From Arthrobacter sp. E3 (GTDB lineage Bacteria; Actinomycetota; Actinomycetes; Actinomycetales; Micrococcaceae), in assembly GCF_017353415.1 (NCBI RefSeq), contig NZ_JAFMPX010000001.1:186001-250000 (forward strand): a DNA stretch of 64,000 nt, in the 5' to 3' direction. Below are positions 43,939 through 51,998 of this stretch, piece by piece. The first letter of the stretch is position 1. Each line of letters opens with the position of its first letter. A model generated the notes under the pieces. It was not told the origin of the DNA. It ran no database searches and worked only from the letters and a program-made list of their open reading frames with translations. The translations under genes and the position numbers were made by a program.

Positions 43939-44126
43939 GATGAGGAGCGCCGGCCGGTCAGGGCATCAATGGCACCGCGCCAATCGAGCTTTCCACTGGC
44001 AGCCCGGCCCACGAAAGCCCCAACAGCAATGAAGATGATGGAGACCACGAACCCCCAAAAACCAAAGGCAAAGGCCATAAAGGCCAAAAACGCCCCGAAC
44101 GCTGCACACACCACACTAAGATTCAC
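43935..44126 (-). CDS. Small DUF2273-like membrane protein
   Basis: A 63-residue protein with two adjacent hydrophobic helices (about 3-24 and 26-45) and a charged tail WRGAIDALTGRRSSS. Small double-helix proteins of this kind occur in Asp23/AmaP operons (DUF2273). It overlaps the genes on either side by 4 bp, which is good evidence that it is translated. Confidence 0.78.
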   Translation of the reverse strand: MNLSVVCAAFGAFLAFMAFAFGFWGFVVSIIFIAVGAFVGRAASGKLDWRGAIDALTGRRSSS

Positions 44127-44689
44127 GGCTTCCTCCCTGGATCGTTCGGATCGTTCGGATCGTTGCTGAGGATGTCGGTTGAGACTGCAGTCGGTGCAAC
44201 CCCGGTAACCCGCGTCGTATCAGTAACGCTCTGTTTGCCGGTAACACCCATGCGATCACTGAGCCGGCTGCGTCCTGCAGGCTTTTCAGCGTCAAGGGAC
44301 GGGATATGGACGTCGGTAATTTCAATGTTCACTTCAATGACATGACGGCCCACCAATTCCTCCACTGCGTGATAGACAGCCCGGCGAACCGTGTCGGCCA
44401 AGGTTTGCAGCGGGTACCCGTATTTAGCCAACAGGACAATGTCCACGGCCACTTGTGATTCCCCCACTTCAACACGCACGCCCTGGGTCAGGTCAGCGGC
44501 ACCTACCACCTCGCGGATGGCACCGATGGACCGCGACGCCCCCGATCCCAAGGCATGGACTCCGGCAACGCTGCGGGCAGCGATGGCCACGACCTTGGCA
44601 ACAGCCGTGTCAGCGATCACCGTACGCCCCTGGTTGTTCTCCACATCAAGGATGGTCGGGTCCTGTGAAGCTTGGTTATGCGAGTCCAT
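44123..44689 (-). CDS. Asp23/Gls24 family envelope stress protein
   Basis: A 188-residue Asp23 family protein, first in a leftward five-gene operon. The core spans about 18-130: TVIADTAVAKVVAIAARSVAG, then a DIVLLAKYGYPLQTLA helix and VIEVNIEITDVHIP. The C-terminus holds the NDPNDPNDP repeat. Asp23 binds the membrane through AmaP and protects the envelope during alkaline or wall stress in Gram-positive bacteria; here that role is inferred from the neighbours. Confidence 0.9.
   Translation of the reverse strand: MDSHNQASQDPTILDVENNQGRTVIADTAVAKVVAIAARSVAGVHALGSGASRSIGAIREVVGAADLTQGVRVEVGESQVAVDIVLLAKYGYPLQTLADTVRRAVYHAVEELVGRHVIEVNIEITDVHIPSLDAEKPAGRSRLSDRMGVTGKQSVTDTTRVTGVAPTAVSTDILSNDPNDPNDPGRKP
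44139..44164. repeat. 9-bp tandem repeat GGATCGTTC
   Basis: Almost three copies of GGATCGTTC, at 44139-44147, 44148-44156 and 44157-44164, encode NDP-NDP-NDP at the Asp23 C-terminus. Gain or loss of a unit keeps the frame. It ends 13 bp before the overlap with the next gene. Confidence 0.88.
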
Positions 44690-44784
44690 GGGCGGCCCTT
44701 TCTGTTTCTCTTACGGTAAGCCTATGCACGGCAAAGTTGCAGGGCAACGTGGCCGATCACCGAAGGGGTGATTGCCGCGCCTTG

Positions 44785-45267
44785 CTACTTTCCTTTGCAG
44801 TTCGCTTCCAACCACGTGCTGACTGGTTCCATGGCTTTGCGGAATTTCTCATCGTCCAGGCTCTTGGCGCCGGGCCCGCTCTCATCGAGAACCTTCAGGA
44901 GTTGCGCAAGGTCTCCCTTGACTTCGCTGGGAACTTTGGCCATGGCTTCTCGAACCAATTTTTGCAATTCCGGGAGGGAGTCCTTCGCCCCTCCCACCTT
45001 GCTCAAAAGCACCAATCCGCCGCCACCCACCACCACGGCCGTGACGCTCAGGCAGGCTTCAACGTTCCCACCCAGGCCAGCCAAGTTCGTGGGCAGGATG
45101 AGTTCTTCCGACTTCGCACCGCCATCCCGCTGACCAGTGTCTGAATTTTGCCCGGAGTCCCCTCCCGAGTTACCAAAATCTGGGACCAGCGAACAGGCCG
45201 AGACCACCAGCGTGGCAATCAGCGCGATCGACAACAACAGCACCAGCCGCAGAACACTTCGCAACAC
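44785..45267 (-). CDS. Putative lipoprotein, function unknown
   Basis: A 160-residue secreted protein with a hydrophobic signal ending in LVVSAC, a lipobox, so Cys24 is probably lipidated. The mature part is Gly/Asp/Ser-rich, then has a short hydrophobic stretch AVVVGGGGLVLL and helices containing paired cysteines. I chose the GTG at 45267 with GGAGGG 11 bp upstream; an in-frame ATG at 45336 would leave an odd N-terminal extension. It is leftward, just ahead of the Asp23 operon, and may belong to it. Family not recognised. Confidence 0.6.
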   Translation of the reverse strand: MLRSVLRLVLLLSIALIATLVVSACSLVPDFGNSGGDSGQNSDTGQRDGGAKSEELILPTNLAGLGGNVEACLSVTAVVVGGGGLVLLSKVGGAKDSLPELQKLVREAMAKVPSEVKGDLAQLLKVLDESGPGAKSLDDEKFRKAMEPVSTWLEANCKGK

Positions 45268-45378
45268 GCCCAGGGGAACCCTCCATGTGGAACTTGAAAC
45301 CGTGAACCATTGAGCCATCATTGTGGCACATATCACAGGGGATACTAACGGGAACCTACCGGATGTGAATGTTAAAGC

Positions 45379-45410
45379 AAGAAACCCCCGAATGACTTCG
45401 GGGGTTTCTT
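45379..45410. terminator. Terminator between tRNA-Phe and the lipoprotein gene
   Basis: A perfect 14-bp stem, AAGAAACCCCCGAA against TTCGGGGGTTTCTT, with a 4-bp loop. It lies 5 bp past the tRNA-Phe 3' end, so it ends the leftward tRNA transcript. Confidence 0.92.
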
Positions 45411-45415
45411 TAAGG

Positions 45416-45488
45416 TGGCTCCGACCGGCGTCGATCCGGTGACCTTTCGATTTTCAGTCGAACGCTCTACCAACTGAGCTACAGAGCC
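45416..45488 (-). tRNA. tRNA-Phe (GAA)
   Basis: A complete leftward tRNA of 73 nt. Acceptor GGCTCTG/CGGAGCC pairs, the anticodon loop reads CTGAAAA (anticodon GAA), and the T arm has the usual TCGA loop. CCA is not encoded. Confidence 0.94.
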
Positions 45489-45548
45489 TTGGTGATCTGA
45501 AAATCTTTTCGTCACCAGATTCCCTTGAACCATCCAAGAAAACCAAAG

Positions 45549-45622
45549 CGACCCTGACGGGACTCGAACCCGCGACCTCCGCCGTGACAGGGCGGCGCGC
45601 TAACCAACTGCGCTACAGGGCC
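45549..45622 (-). tRNA. tRNA-Asp (GTC)
   Basis: A leftward tRNA of about 74 nt with acceptor GGCCCTG/CAGGGTC, anticodon stem CCGCC/GGCGG around CTGTCAC (anticodon GTC), and T arm GGTTCGAGTCC. It is the middle of three clustered tRNA genes. Confidence 0.94.
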
Positions 45623-45722
45623 ATACTTACTTCTGTTTTGTTACCATCAGCACTCTCGTGTGATTTTCACGATTTATAGCGTACCAGCAATTTTTTGTCT
45701 GGTTTACCACTCACTCGCAAAG

Positions 45723-45795
45723 TACCCCCAACGGGATTCGAACCCGTGCCGCCGCCGTGAAAGGGCGGTGTCCTAGGCCGCTAGACGATGGGGGC
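45723..45795 (-). tRNA. tRNA-Glu (TTC)
   Basis: A leftward 73-nt tRNA with acceptor GCCCCCA/TGGGGGT, loop CTTTCAC (anticodon TTC) and a GGTTCGAATCC T arm. It is the first of the Glu-Asp-Phe run, in the order common to actinobacteria. Confidence 0.94.
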
Positions 45796-45923
45796 CTAAG
45801 TCAGCTTCAAAGCCTCCGCATTGTCTCCAGTGCATCGGTCCGAAGTGGACTTGAAAAACTATAGGGCTTATTTGCCCAGAACACAAAACGAGCTTCCCTG
45901 CTCCAAGTCATTAGGCTGGGGGC

Positions 45924-46331
45924 ATGCGCGAGAACCCCCTGGCCAGCATCCCTTCTTTTGGCCCTTTCGACATGAATGAGGAGGAGTTTGATGCTGCCGC
46001 GCAGGCTGCCATTGCTAGGATTCCCGCCAGCATCCGCAAGGAAATGGACAACGTGGCGATCTTCGTTGCCGAAGCCTACGAACCCGGTCCGCACGAGGAC
46101 CCGGACACCGTGCTGCTGGGCCTCTATGAGGGAACCCCGCTGACTGAGCGAAGCAGTTGGTGGGACACCGGCTCCCTGCCGGACAGCATCACCATTTTCC
46201 GCCGACCCATCCTGGAAATCTGCGGGAGCCACGAGCAGGTCATCCACGAAATTACCGTGACGGTTGTGCACGAGATTGCCCACCACTTTGGCATCAGCGA
46301 CGAACGCCTGCATGAACTGGGTTGGGGATAA
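45924..46331 (+). CDS. Metallopeptidase family protein (minimal MMP-like domain)
   Basis: A 135-residue protein with a zinc-protease motif HEIAHHFGISDERLHELGW, i.e. HExxH with the later third ligand Asp/His of the minimal MMP-like family. The first half is typical: EEEFDAAAQAAIARIP, IFVAEAYEP. It lacks a signal peptide, so a cytoplasmic metalloprotease is expected; substrate unknown. It is divergent from the tRNA cluster and starts with an ATG at 45924. Confidence 0.9.
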   Translation: MRENPLASIPSFGPFDMNEEEFDAAAQAAIARIPASIRKEMDNVAIFVAEAYEPGPHEDPDTVLLGLYEGTPLTERSSWWDTGSLPDSITIFRRPILEICGSHEQVIHEITVTVVHEIAHHFGISDERLHELGWG

Positions 46332-46418
46332 ATGACGTCAATGTGTTTCATAGTGACCCAGTTGCCCGTGTTGCCACAGACTTCCCACTGGCCTTAAAGT
46401 CAGAGGAACTGTGCCACC

Positions 46419-47355
46419 GTGGCATCAACCGAATTCCACACCCCCGCCACCGCAGCACCTGCTCAATTCCCGGCCCTTGCCCCCGCTTCCCTCAGCACGG
46501 CTTTCCTAAGCACGACGGCGGCGCAACAGTTCGCGATGCGACCGTTCAGTCCCACGATTCCCAGCCAGGAAGACATCGACAAGGCCAAGAAATCTGAGTC
46601 CACCACGGCTGCCGCGTCCGCTCAGCTGGAGGCGATACGCAGCCAAGCCAATGACAAGCTTGCAGCCTCAACAGTGGCAGCCATGGGCGCCAATAGTGCC
46701 TACACCGCGGCCTTTGTGACCGTTGACCAGCGAGAAGCCGAGGCTGCAACAGCTCCAGCAAAAGCGAACGAAGCTGCAGGGCTGCAGAAAAGGCCTCGCA
46801 CGCCCGTGCCCAGTCAGCAGCAGATGCCCAAGCCGCCGTCGTCGCCGAGAATAAGGCTCAACGAGATACCCTGTTCCAAAGGCTGGCAGCGCTGCACAAC
46901 ACAACCGTGGCACTGGAAGGTGCCCGGGTGGACGAGTTGGCCCGCAAGACACAGGAAGCTGCGTTGCAGCAGCAAATTGCAGCTTCCAGCAACGCCTCCG
47001 TGCCCACCCCGCCGAACACTCCACCCAAGCCGGCCGCAGCCTTGACCCCAGCGGGGGCGGTTCGGCCCCTCAACCCGGCTTTGCCGCCGCGGGAATATCA
47101 GTGCCGCGCCACGGCAGCGACCAGTTCTGGGCTGCACTGGTACGGGTCCCGCTGTCCCAAATGCAGTATGGGGACCTGCTGGTCTTTGACGGCGACGGCA
47201 ACGGCCGTTTCGGTCATATCGCCATCTATATGGGCAACAACCAAGTGGTCCAGGCACTGAATCCCTGGCAGCCCATCGGCGTCACCCCGTTGTCGTGGAT
47301 GTCCACCATGAGTTTGCACCCGTACGCGGCAAGGTTCTACGCGGCCAGGTATTGA
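46419..47355 (+). pseudogene. Broken NlpC/P60 family cell-wall hydrolase
   Basis: The remains are split across three reading frames. Frame 1 (46419 to about 46780) has a coiled-coil start with ASAQLEAIRSQANDK. The second frame (about 46780 to 47090) continues it with AQRDTLFQRLAALHN and a Pro-rich linker. The third (about 47060-47355) holds the end of an NlpC/P60 domain: AAAGISVPRHGSDQFWAAL, QMQYGDLLVFDGDGN and RFGHIAIYMGNNQVVQA. The part with the catalytic Cys (usually FDCSG) is missing between linker and domain. An active gene would be a peptidoglycan endopeptidase. Confidence 0.8.
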
Positions 47356-47380
47356 GCACCAAGGTTCTGAACGTACAAGT

Positions 47381-47418
47381 AATGCGGGGCAGCCAGCTAA
47401 TGCCGACTGCCCCGCATT
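47381..47418. terminator. Terminator between the pseudogene and the stress protein
   Basis: AATGCGGGGCAG pairs perfectly with CTGCCCCGCATT around a 14-bp loop. It separates the rightward pseudogene from the leftward universal stress gene, so it can serve both. Confidence 0.8.
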
Positions 47419-47462
47419 GCTTGTCCAAAGAACGCGATATTCGAATGTAGGCGCTGCCTAAG

Positions 47463-48467
47463 CTAGACGTTCAGCAGTGGCCCAAAGGCGGAGCGGTCAC
47501 CTTGTCGAGGATCTTCGCGGTCGCGCACCACCATGATGGGGCCTTTCGCGTGGTGGCGGACGCCTTCAGTGGTGGAGCCGAGCAACATGCCGGCAAACCC
47601 GCCGCGCCCACGGGTACCCATGACCACGAGTTCGCTGGTCTTGGTGGCAGCAACAAGGGTTTCCACCGCTGATCCTTCAACGAGGCTGATCTCAATGGGC
47701 AGCTTGGGGAAGTGCTTGCGCAACCAGCTCTCACCGGCGTCGAGCTGTTCCTGGATCTCGGCAAACAGCGCCTCACGGTCAACGGGTGCCGGCATCCAAG
47801 CCAAGGACCCGGTGTACGGCTGCACGGCGCAGATGATGCGCAGCGCACTGCCGGAACGTTCAGCCTGCTCCGCAGCCACAAGCACTGCGTACCGGGCCTG
47901 GTCCGAACCGTCGACACCCACCGTGACCACGTTTTCGAGTTTTGCTTGAGCCGCTTCACCCTCTGGCCCGTCGGACATGCGTGGCGCGCAGCTCAATGGC
48001 ACCGTCACGGTAGGGCATTTGGAGTGGGCGGGCAATGCTGAGCTGACGCTCCCCAGCAGGCGGCCGATGAACCCGCCCCTGCCACGCGAGCCAAACACCA
48101 GCAGTTCCGCGGTTTCGCTCAATTCCAGCAGCACCCCGGCCGCGTCCCCGTTTTCAACCCTTGCATCCATCTCGATATCAAGGTGGGCTACTTTTGCGGC
48201 TCCTTCGCGCAGGATGGCTTCGGCACCTTGGCGGATGACGTCGTCGTCCACGGTGGCATAGCCGCCGTCGAGCCCCGAAGCGGCAAAAATAGGCACGGTA
48301 TAGGCGGTCACTAGATGAAGTGGAGATTTGCGTAACTTCGCTTCGCGAGCGGCCCAAATCAATGCGCAGGTGCTCTGCTCCGAGCCATCGATGCCGACCA
48401 CAATCCCGGTGGGGCTGGGGACTGCACCGGGCGTTGCGGCCTGGGGTGTTTCCTCTGGGCTGCTCAT
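47463..48467 (-). CDS. Universal stress protein, tandem UspA domains
   Basis: A 334-residue cytoplasmic protein with two UspA domains (about 18-165 and 178-318). Each has a start strand with VGIDGSEQST or VGVDGSDQAR and the ATP-binding glycine motif, GSRGRGGFIGRLLGS and GTRGRGGFAGMLLGS. It resembles the ATP-binding tandem USPs of actinobacteria that help survival under hypoxia or stress. The ATG at 48467 has AGGAGG upstream; the longer frame from 48731 overlaps the next promoter. Confidence 0.93.
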   Translation of the reverse strand: MSSPEETPQAATPGAVPSPTGIVVGIDGSEQSTCALIWAAREAKLRKSPLHLVTAYTVPIFAASGLDGGYATVDDDVIRQGAEAILREGAAKVAHLDIEMDARVENGDAAGVLLELSETAELLVFGSRGRGGFIGRLLGSVSSALPAHSKCPTVTVPLSCAPRMSDGPEGEAAQAKLENVVTVGVDGSDQARYAVLVAAEQAERSGSALRIICAVQPYTGSLAWMPAPVDREALFAEIQEQLDAGESWLRKHFPKLPIEISLVEGSAVETLVAATKTSELVVMGTRGRGGFAGMLLGSTTEGVRHHAKGPIMVVRDREDPRQGDRSAFGPLLNV

Positions 48468-48683
48468 GCTGCGCCTCCTGTTTCGCGTGTGCCCGAGGGT
48501 GGGTAAACGCCGTGGCAACTTCCCCTCGCGGCCTGTACTTGTGACTATTGCGGGTTCGGCTGGGCGCGTCAAGTTGCCTCGCTGGACTGGGCAAAAAACT
48601 CGCCCCACGTCTCCGGCCCCAAGTTTCCCGGACATGTGACAGAGTTGGGGCCATGAACACCTTTTGCACTGCGGGAGGCAACA

Positions 48684-49979
48684 TTGGAACTGCTTGATTC
48701 TGCTGTGGAGCGGGGCCGCAGCGGTAGCCAATCCCCTGCAGCTGACTGGCAGGGCGCGGACGCTGCCTGCGCCGGACTCGCCACACCGCTGGCGGTCCTG
48801 GACCTCCGAGCCTTGTCCTTCAATGCAGGCTCGTTGTTGCGCCGCGCAGCCGGCAAACCTGTCCGGGTGGCCAGCAAATCGATCCGCAGCAAAGAAGTCC
48901 TGCGCGCCGTTTTGAAACAGCCAGGATTTGCAGGCATTTTGGGATTCACGCTGCCGGAAGCACTATGGCTTGCCAGCGACCCATCTGGGGTATTCACCGA
49001 CATCGTGGTTGCCTATCCCACCGCCGACGAGCACGCGATGCGCGCATTGGCCACCGACCCTGCAGCATGTTCACGCATCACGTTGATGGTGGATTCCACC
49101 GAGCAGTTGGAATGGATGTCCGCCGTTTTGGCAAGCGTGGCTCAGGTCGCTCCCATCCGGCTCTGCCTTGACCTTGACTCTTCGTGGCGGCCGTCAGTGC
49201 GCGGACGGACAGTAGGCCACATTGGTGTTTACCGCTCCCCCGTCCACACCGGGGCAGACGCAGTCGCGCTGGCCTTGGCGGTCAGCGGCTGGAAGAACGG
49301 CGCGGGGCCACTGTTCACGCTGGTCGGAATCATGGCCTACGAAGCCCAGGTGGCGGGCCTGCAGGACTCCCCACACACGGCAAACAAGGTCGCCGACCTG
49401 GCCAAGTCCGTTGTCCTGCAGCAAATGCAACGGGCTTCGATGGCGGAGATCACCCACCGCAGGGCCAACGTTGTTGCGGCAGTGCGGAACATCGCAGATC
49501 TTGAGTTCGTCAACGGTGGTGGGACTGGGAGCCTTGAGCTCACTACCACCGACCCTTCCGTGACGGAGCTGGCGGCTGGCTCCGGCCTGTTCGGCCCCAC
49601 GCTTTTCGACGGTTATTCACGTTTCGCCCCGGCCCACGCCGTCGGCTTTGCTGTGCCGGTAGTCCGTCGCCCGGCCCCTGGGATTGTCACGGTGATGGGT
49701 GGCGGCTGGATTGCCTCCGGCCCCGCTGGCGCAGACCGCTCCCCCGTTCCTGTGCACCCGGCCGGGCTCTCCCTGATTGGCACGGAGGGCGCGGGCGAGG
49801 TGCAGAGCCCGTTGCGCGGCACCGCCGCCGATCAGCTGCGGATCGGCGACAAAGTGTGGTTCAGGCATGCGAAGTCGGGTGAGATTTGTGAGCATGTGGA
49901 TGCCCTTGAAGTGCTCGACGGCGGCCAAAGGGTGGCCAGGGCACTAACCTACCGTGGGGAAGGCAAGGCCTTTGTATGA
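48684..49979 (+). CDS. PLP-dependent alanine racemase-fold enzyme (amino acid deaminase/aldolase type)
   Basis: A 431-residue fold-type III PLP enzyme. The PLP lysine is Lys65 in PVRVASKSIRS. Other signs are GFTLPEALWLA, DLDSSWRP, GIMAYEAQVAG, and a C-terminal beta domain with VGFAVPVVRRPAPGIVTVMGGG and metal-site-like segments. The relatives include D-threonine aldolase and D-serine dehydratase; the exact reaction is unknown. The start is a TTG at 48684 with GGGAGG upstream. Its stop overlaps the start of the lactone oxidase by 4 bp (ATGA), so the two are coupled. Confidence 0.85.
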   Translation: MELLDSAVERGRSGSQSPAADWQGADAACAGLATPLAVLDLRALSFNAGSLLRRAAGKPVRVASKSIRSKEVLRAVLKQPGFAGILGFTLPEALWLASDPSGVFTDIVVAYPTADEHAMRALATDPAACSRITLMVDSTEQLEWMSAVLASVAQVAPIRLCLDLDSSWRPSVRGRTVGHIGVYRSPVHTGADAVALALAVSGWKNGAGPLFTLVGIMAYEAQVAGLQDSPHTANKVADLAKSVVLQQMQRASMAEITHRRANVVAAVRNIADLEFVNGGGTGSLELTTTDPSVTELAAGSGLFGPTLFDGYSRFAPAHAVGFAVPVVRRPAPGIVTVMGGGWIASGPAGADRSPVPVHPAGLSLIGTEGAGEVQSPLRGTAADQLRIGDKVWFRHAKSGEICEHVDALEVLDGGQRVARALTYRGEGKAFV

Positions 49980-51283
49980 ATGAGTGGCGCAATTGGGCCG
50001 GGGACCAGCGGTGCCGGCCCAGTGCCGTGGCCCGTCCAAACACGGTGGCTGAAGTATCGGTGCTGGCTGCCTCGGCCGCAGCATCCGGGGGTACGCTCAA
50101 GGCCGTCGGAGCTGGTCACAGTTTCACCGACATCGCCCTGACAAACGGTGTTCAGGTGAGTCTTGACGGGCTCAGCGGGCTGCTCAAGGTTGATCGCACA
50201 GGCAACCTCGCCACGTTCGCCGGCGGCACGCGTCTGTATGAAATTCCAGCTTTGTTGGCACCCTACGGTTTGGCCATGGAAAATCTTGGTGACGTTGACA
50301 AGCAGTCCATAGCGGGTGCCATCTCCACCGGAACACACGGCACGGGGCTGAAGTTCGGCGGCATCGCGGCCCAGGTCCAAGCCCTGACATTGGTGGACGG
50401 AAGCGGCGAGGTGGTGCACTGTTCGGCGACGGAGAATGCAGAAATCTTCGCTGTTGCCCGGGTGGGGCTGGGCGCCTTGGGCATTATCACCTCCGTCACC
50501 TTGCAATGCGTGGCCACCTTCATGCTGCATGCGGTGGAACGGCCGGAGCCCTTGGCGGACGTATTGGACTCCTGGCAGCAGCGGATCAGTGACCACGACC
50601 ACTTTGAGTTTTACTGGTTCCCGCACACCGATCTGGCGTTGACAAAAACAAACACTCGATACGCCGTCGGCACCCTGCCTGAAGGCATCGCCCCACTGTC
50701 CACCGCTGCGCGCCTCATCGATGACGTGCTGGTTTCCAATGCCTTGTTCTCCGCACTGTGCAACGTCACGGGCAAGGTGCCGGCCAGTATTTCCCAGGTG
50801 AACAAAGTGGCGTCCAAGCTGACCGGGAACCGTGAGTTTGGCGATATGTCCCACAAGGTCTTCGCCACCTCGCGCAGCGTGCGCTTCCGGGAAATGGAGT
50901 ATGCACTGCCGGTCGAGGCCATTCCAGCGGCGTTGGACGAACTCGACGCCATGATCACCCGTCGCGGACTACAGATTTCCTTCCCGGTAGAGGTCCGCAG
51001 CGCAGCAGCAGACACCATGGCTCTTTCCACCGCCAACGGACGTCAAAGTGGCTACATCGCCATCCACCAACACATTAAAACGGTACCCTTTGAGTACTTC
51101 CGGGCAGCCGAGGAAATCTTCCGTTCCCATGCGGGTCGTCCGCATTGGGGAAAGTGGCATTTTCTCCAATCGAAGGACTTTTCCGCACTCTATCCAGACC
51201 TTGAAAAGTTCTGTAAGGTTCGAGATGTTCTCGATACCAAGCGGATCTTCAGCAATGCCTACTTGGATCGGGTCCTTCCCTAA
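49976..51283 (+). CDS. FAD-linked aldonolactone oxidase (D-arabinono-1,4-lactone oxidase family)
   Basis: A 435-residue flavin oxidase. The PCMH-type FAD domain (about 10-180) has VGAGHSFTDIALTNG, in which His may carry FAD, and GTHGTG. The C-terminal ALO domain ends with HWGKWH and the usual FCKVRDVLDTKRIFSNAYLD. It should oxidise a sugar lactone or alditol with oxygen. It is translationally coupled to the PLP enzyme. The substrate is not clear, and a link between the two is inferred only from the overlap. Confidence 0.88.
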   Translation: MNEWRNWAGDQRCRPSAVARPNTVAEVSVLAASAAASGGTLKAVGAGHSFTDIALTNGVQVSLDGLSGLLKVDRTGNLATFAGGTRLYEIPALLAPYGLAMENLGDVDKQSIAGAISTGTHGTGLKFGGIAAQVQALTLVDGSGEVVHCSATENAEIFAVARVGLGALGIITSVTLQCVATFMLHAVERPEPLADVLDSWQQRISDHDHFEFYWFPHTDLALTKTNTRYAVGTLPEGIAPLSTAARLIDDVLVSNALFSALCNVTGKVPASISQVNKVASKLTGNREFGDMSHKVFATSRSVRFREMEYALPVEAIPAALDELDAMITRRGLQISFPVEVRSAAADTMALSTANGRQSGYIAIHQHIKTVPFEYFRAAEEIFRSHAGRPHWGKWHFLQSKDFSALYPDLEKFCKVRDVLDTKRIFSNAYLDRVLP

Positions 51284-51373
51284 ACCGCATCACAGAAGCG
51301 CGCTTCACGCATCAGTCTTGCTCCCGGCTGTTGCGCCTCAAGAGTTCTCCTACCGTTCGAGGAGGCATTTGCC

Positions 51374-51952
51374 ATGACTGCTGAACAAACCACCACCTTA
51401 GTGATTGGTTCGGGCTTCTCTGCCCTGGCCATGGCCGCGGAACTCGACCAGCAGGGCATCCGGGCCATCGTGGTGGATGGCTCCCGCCCCATGAAACAGC
51501 ACCCCACCATGGGTCCCACAACTGGCGGCATCAGCTTGGCAGAACTCAGCGAACGCAGCGATATTGTGCGCCTGCTTGAACACTATGCGCGCCGCCACGA
51601 GCTTGACCTGCGGCCGGAAACCCGAGCCCTCGAGCTGACCTGCACCCACCAACCAACGCCAATGGAAAATAGGTGGCAGGCGCAGACGGCTTCTGGAATT
51701 CTTAGCGCCCACAGCGTTGTTTTTACCCGCAGCGCGCTCGGCCAGCTCCGCCGTGTGCTGCGCAGCGTGGGAGTCACGACCACCGCTGATGTGTGTACCG
51801 GCATGAGCGCGTTGGGCCTGTACCTGGTGGGGGTCGGTGACCTTGCGCTTCCCACCACCCAGGAAATCCTGCATCAGGCACGGCGGGCAGGTCAGTCGAT
51901 CTCGGCCCGTCTGGCAGCCAGCGAACTGGGCTCCGTGACTGCACTGGCTTAG
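51374..51952 (+). CDS. Condensed FAD-dependent oxidoreductase-like protein
   Basis: A 192-residue protein with the dinucleotide-binding start TLVIGSGFSALAMAAELDQQ and a Glu/Asp at the end of strand 2 (VVDGS). A middle part, LLEHYARRHELDLRPETRALEL and HSVVFTRSAL, and an end YLVGVGDLALPTTQEILHQARR look like the N- and C-terminal pieces of CzcO-type flavin monooxygenases (usually 350 or more residues). The central NADPH region is absent. A strong GAGGAGG site precedes the ATG. It may be an internally deleted gene or a true short flavoprotein. Confidence 0.6.
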   Translation: MTAEQTTTLVIGSGFSALAMAAELDQQGIRAIVVDGSRPMKQHPTMGPTTGGISLAELSERSDIVRLLEHYARRHELDLRPETRALELTCTHQPTPMENRWQAQTASGILSAHSVVFTRSALGQLRRVLRSVGVTTTADVCTGMSALGLYLVGVGDLALPTTQEILHQARRAGQSISARLAASELGSVTALA

Positions 51953-51998
51953 TAAGGTCATGATGCGGGTCCACCGGTTGGCGCTGGCGCAGACTTCC

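Noticed and set aside
45416-45795. The tRNA cluster as an integration site with an adjacent genomic island
   Set aside because: No integrase and no direct repeat of a tRNA 3' end were seen nearby; the three tRNAs form a normal gene cluster.
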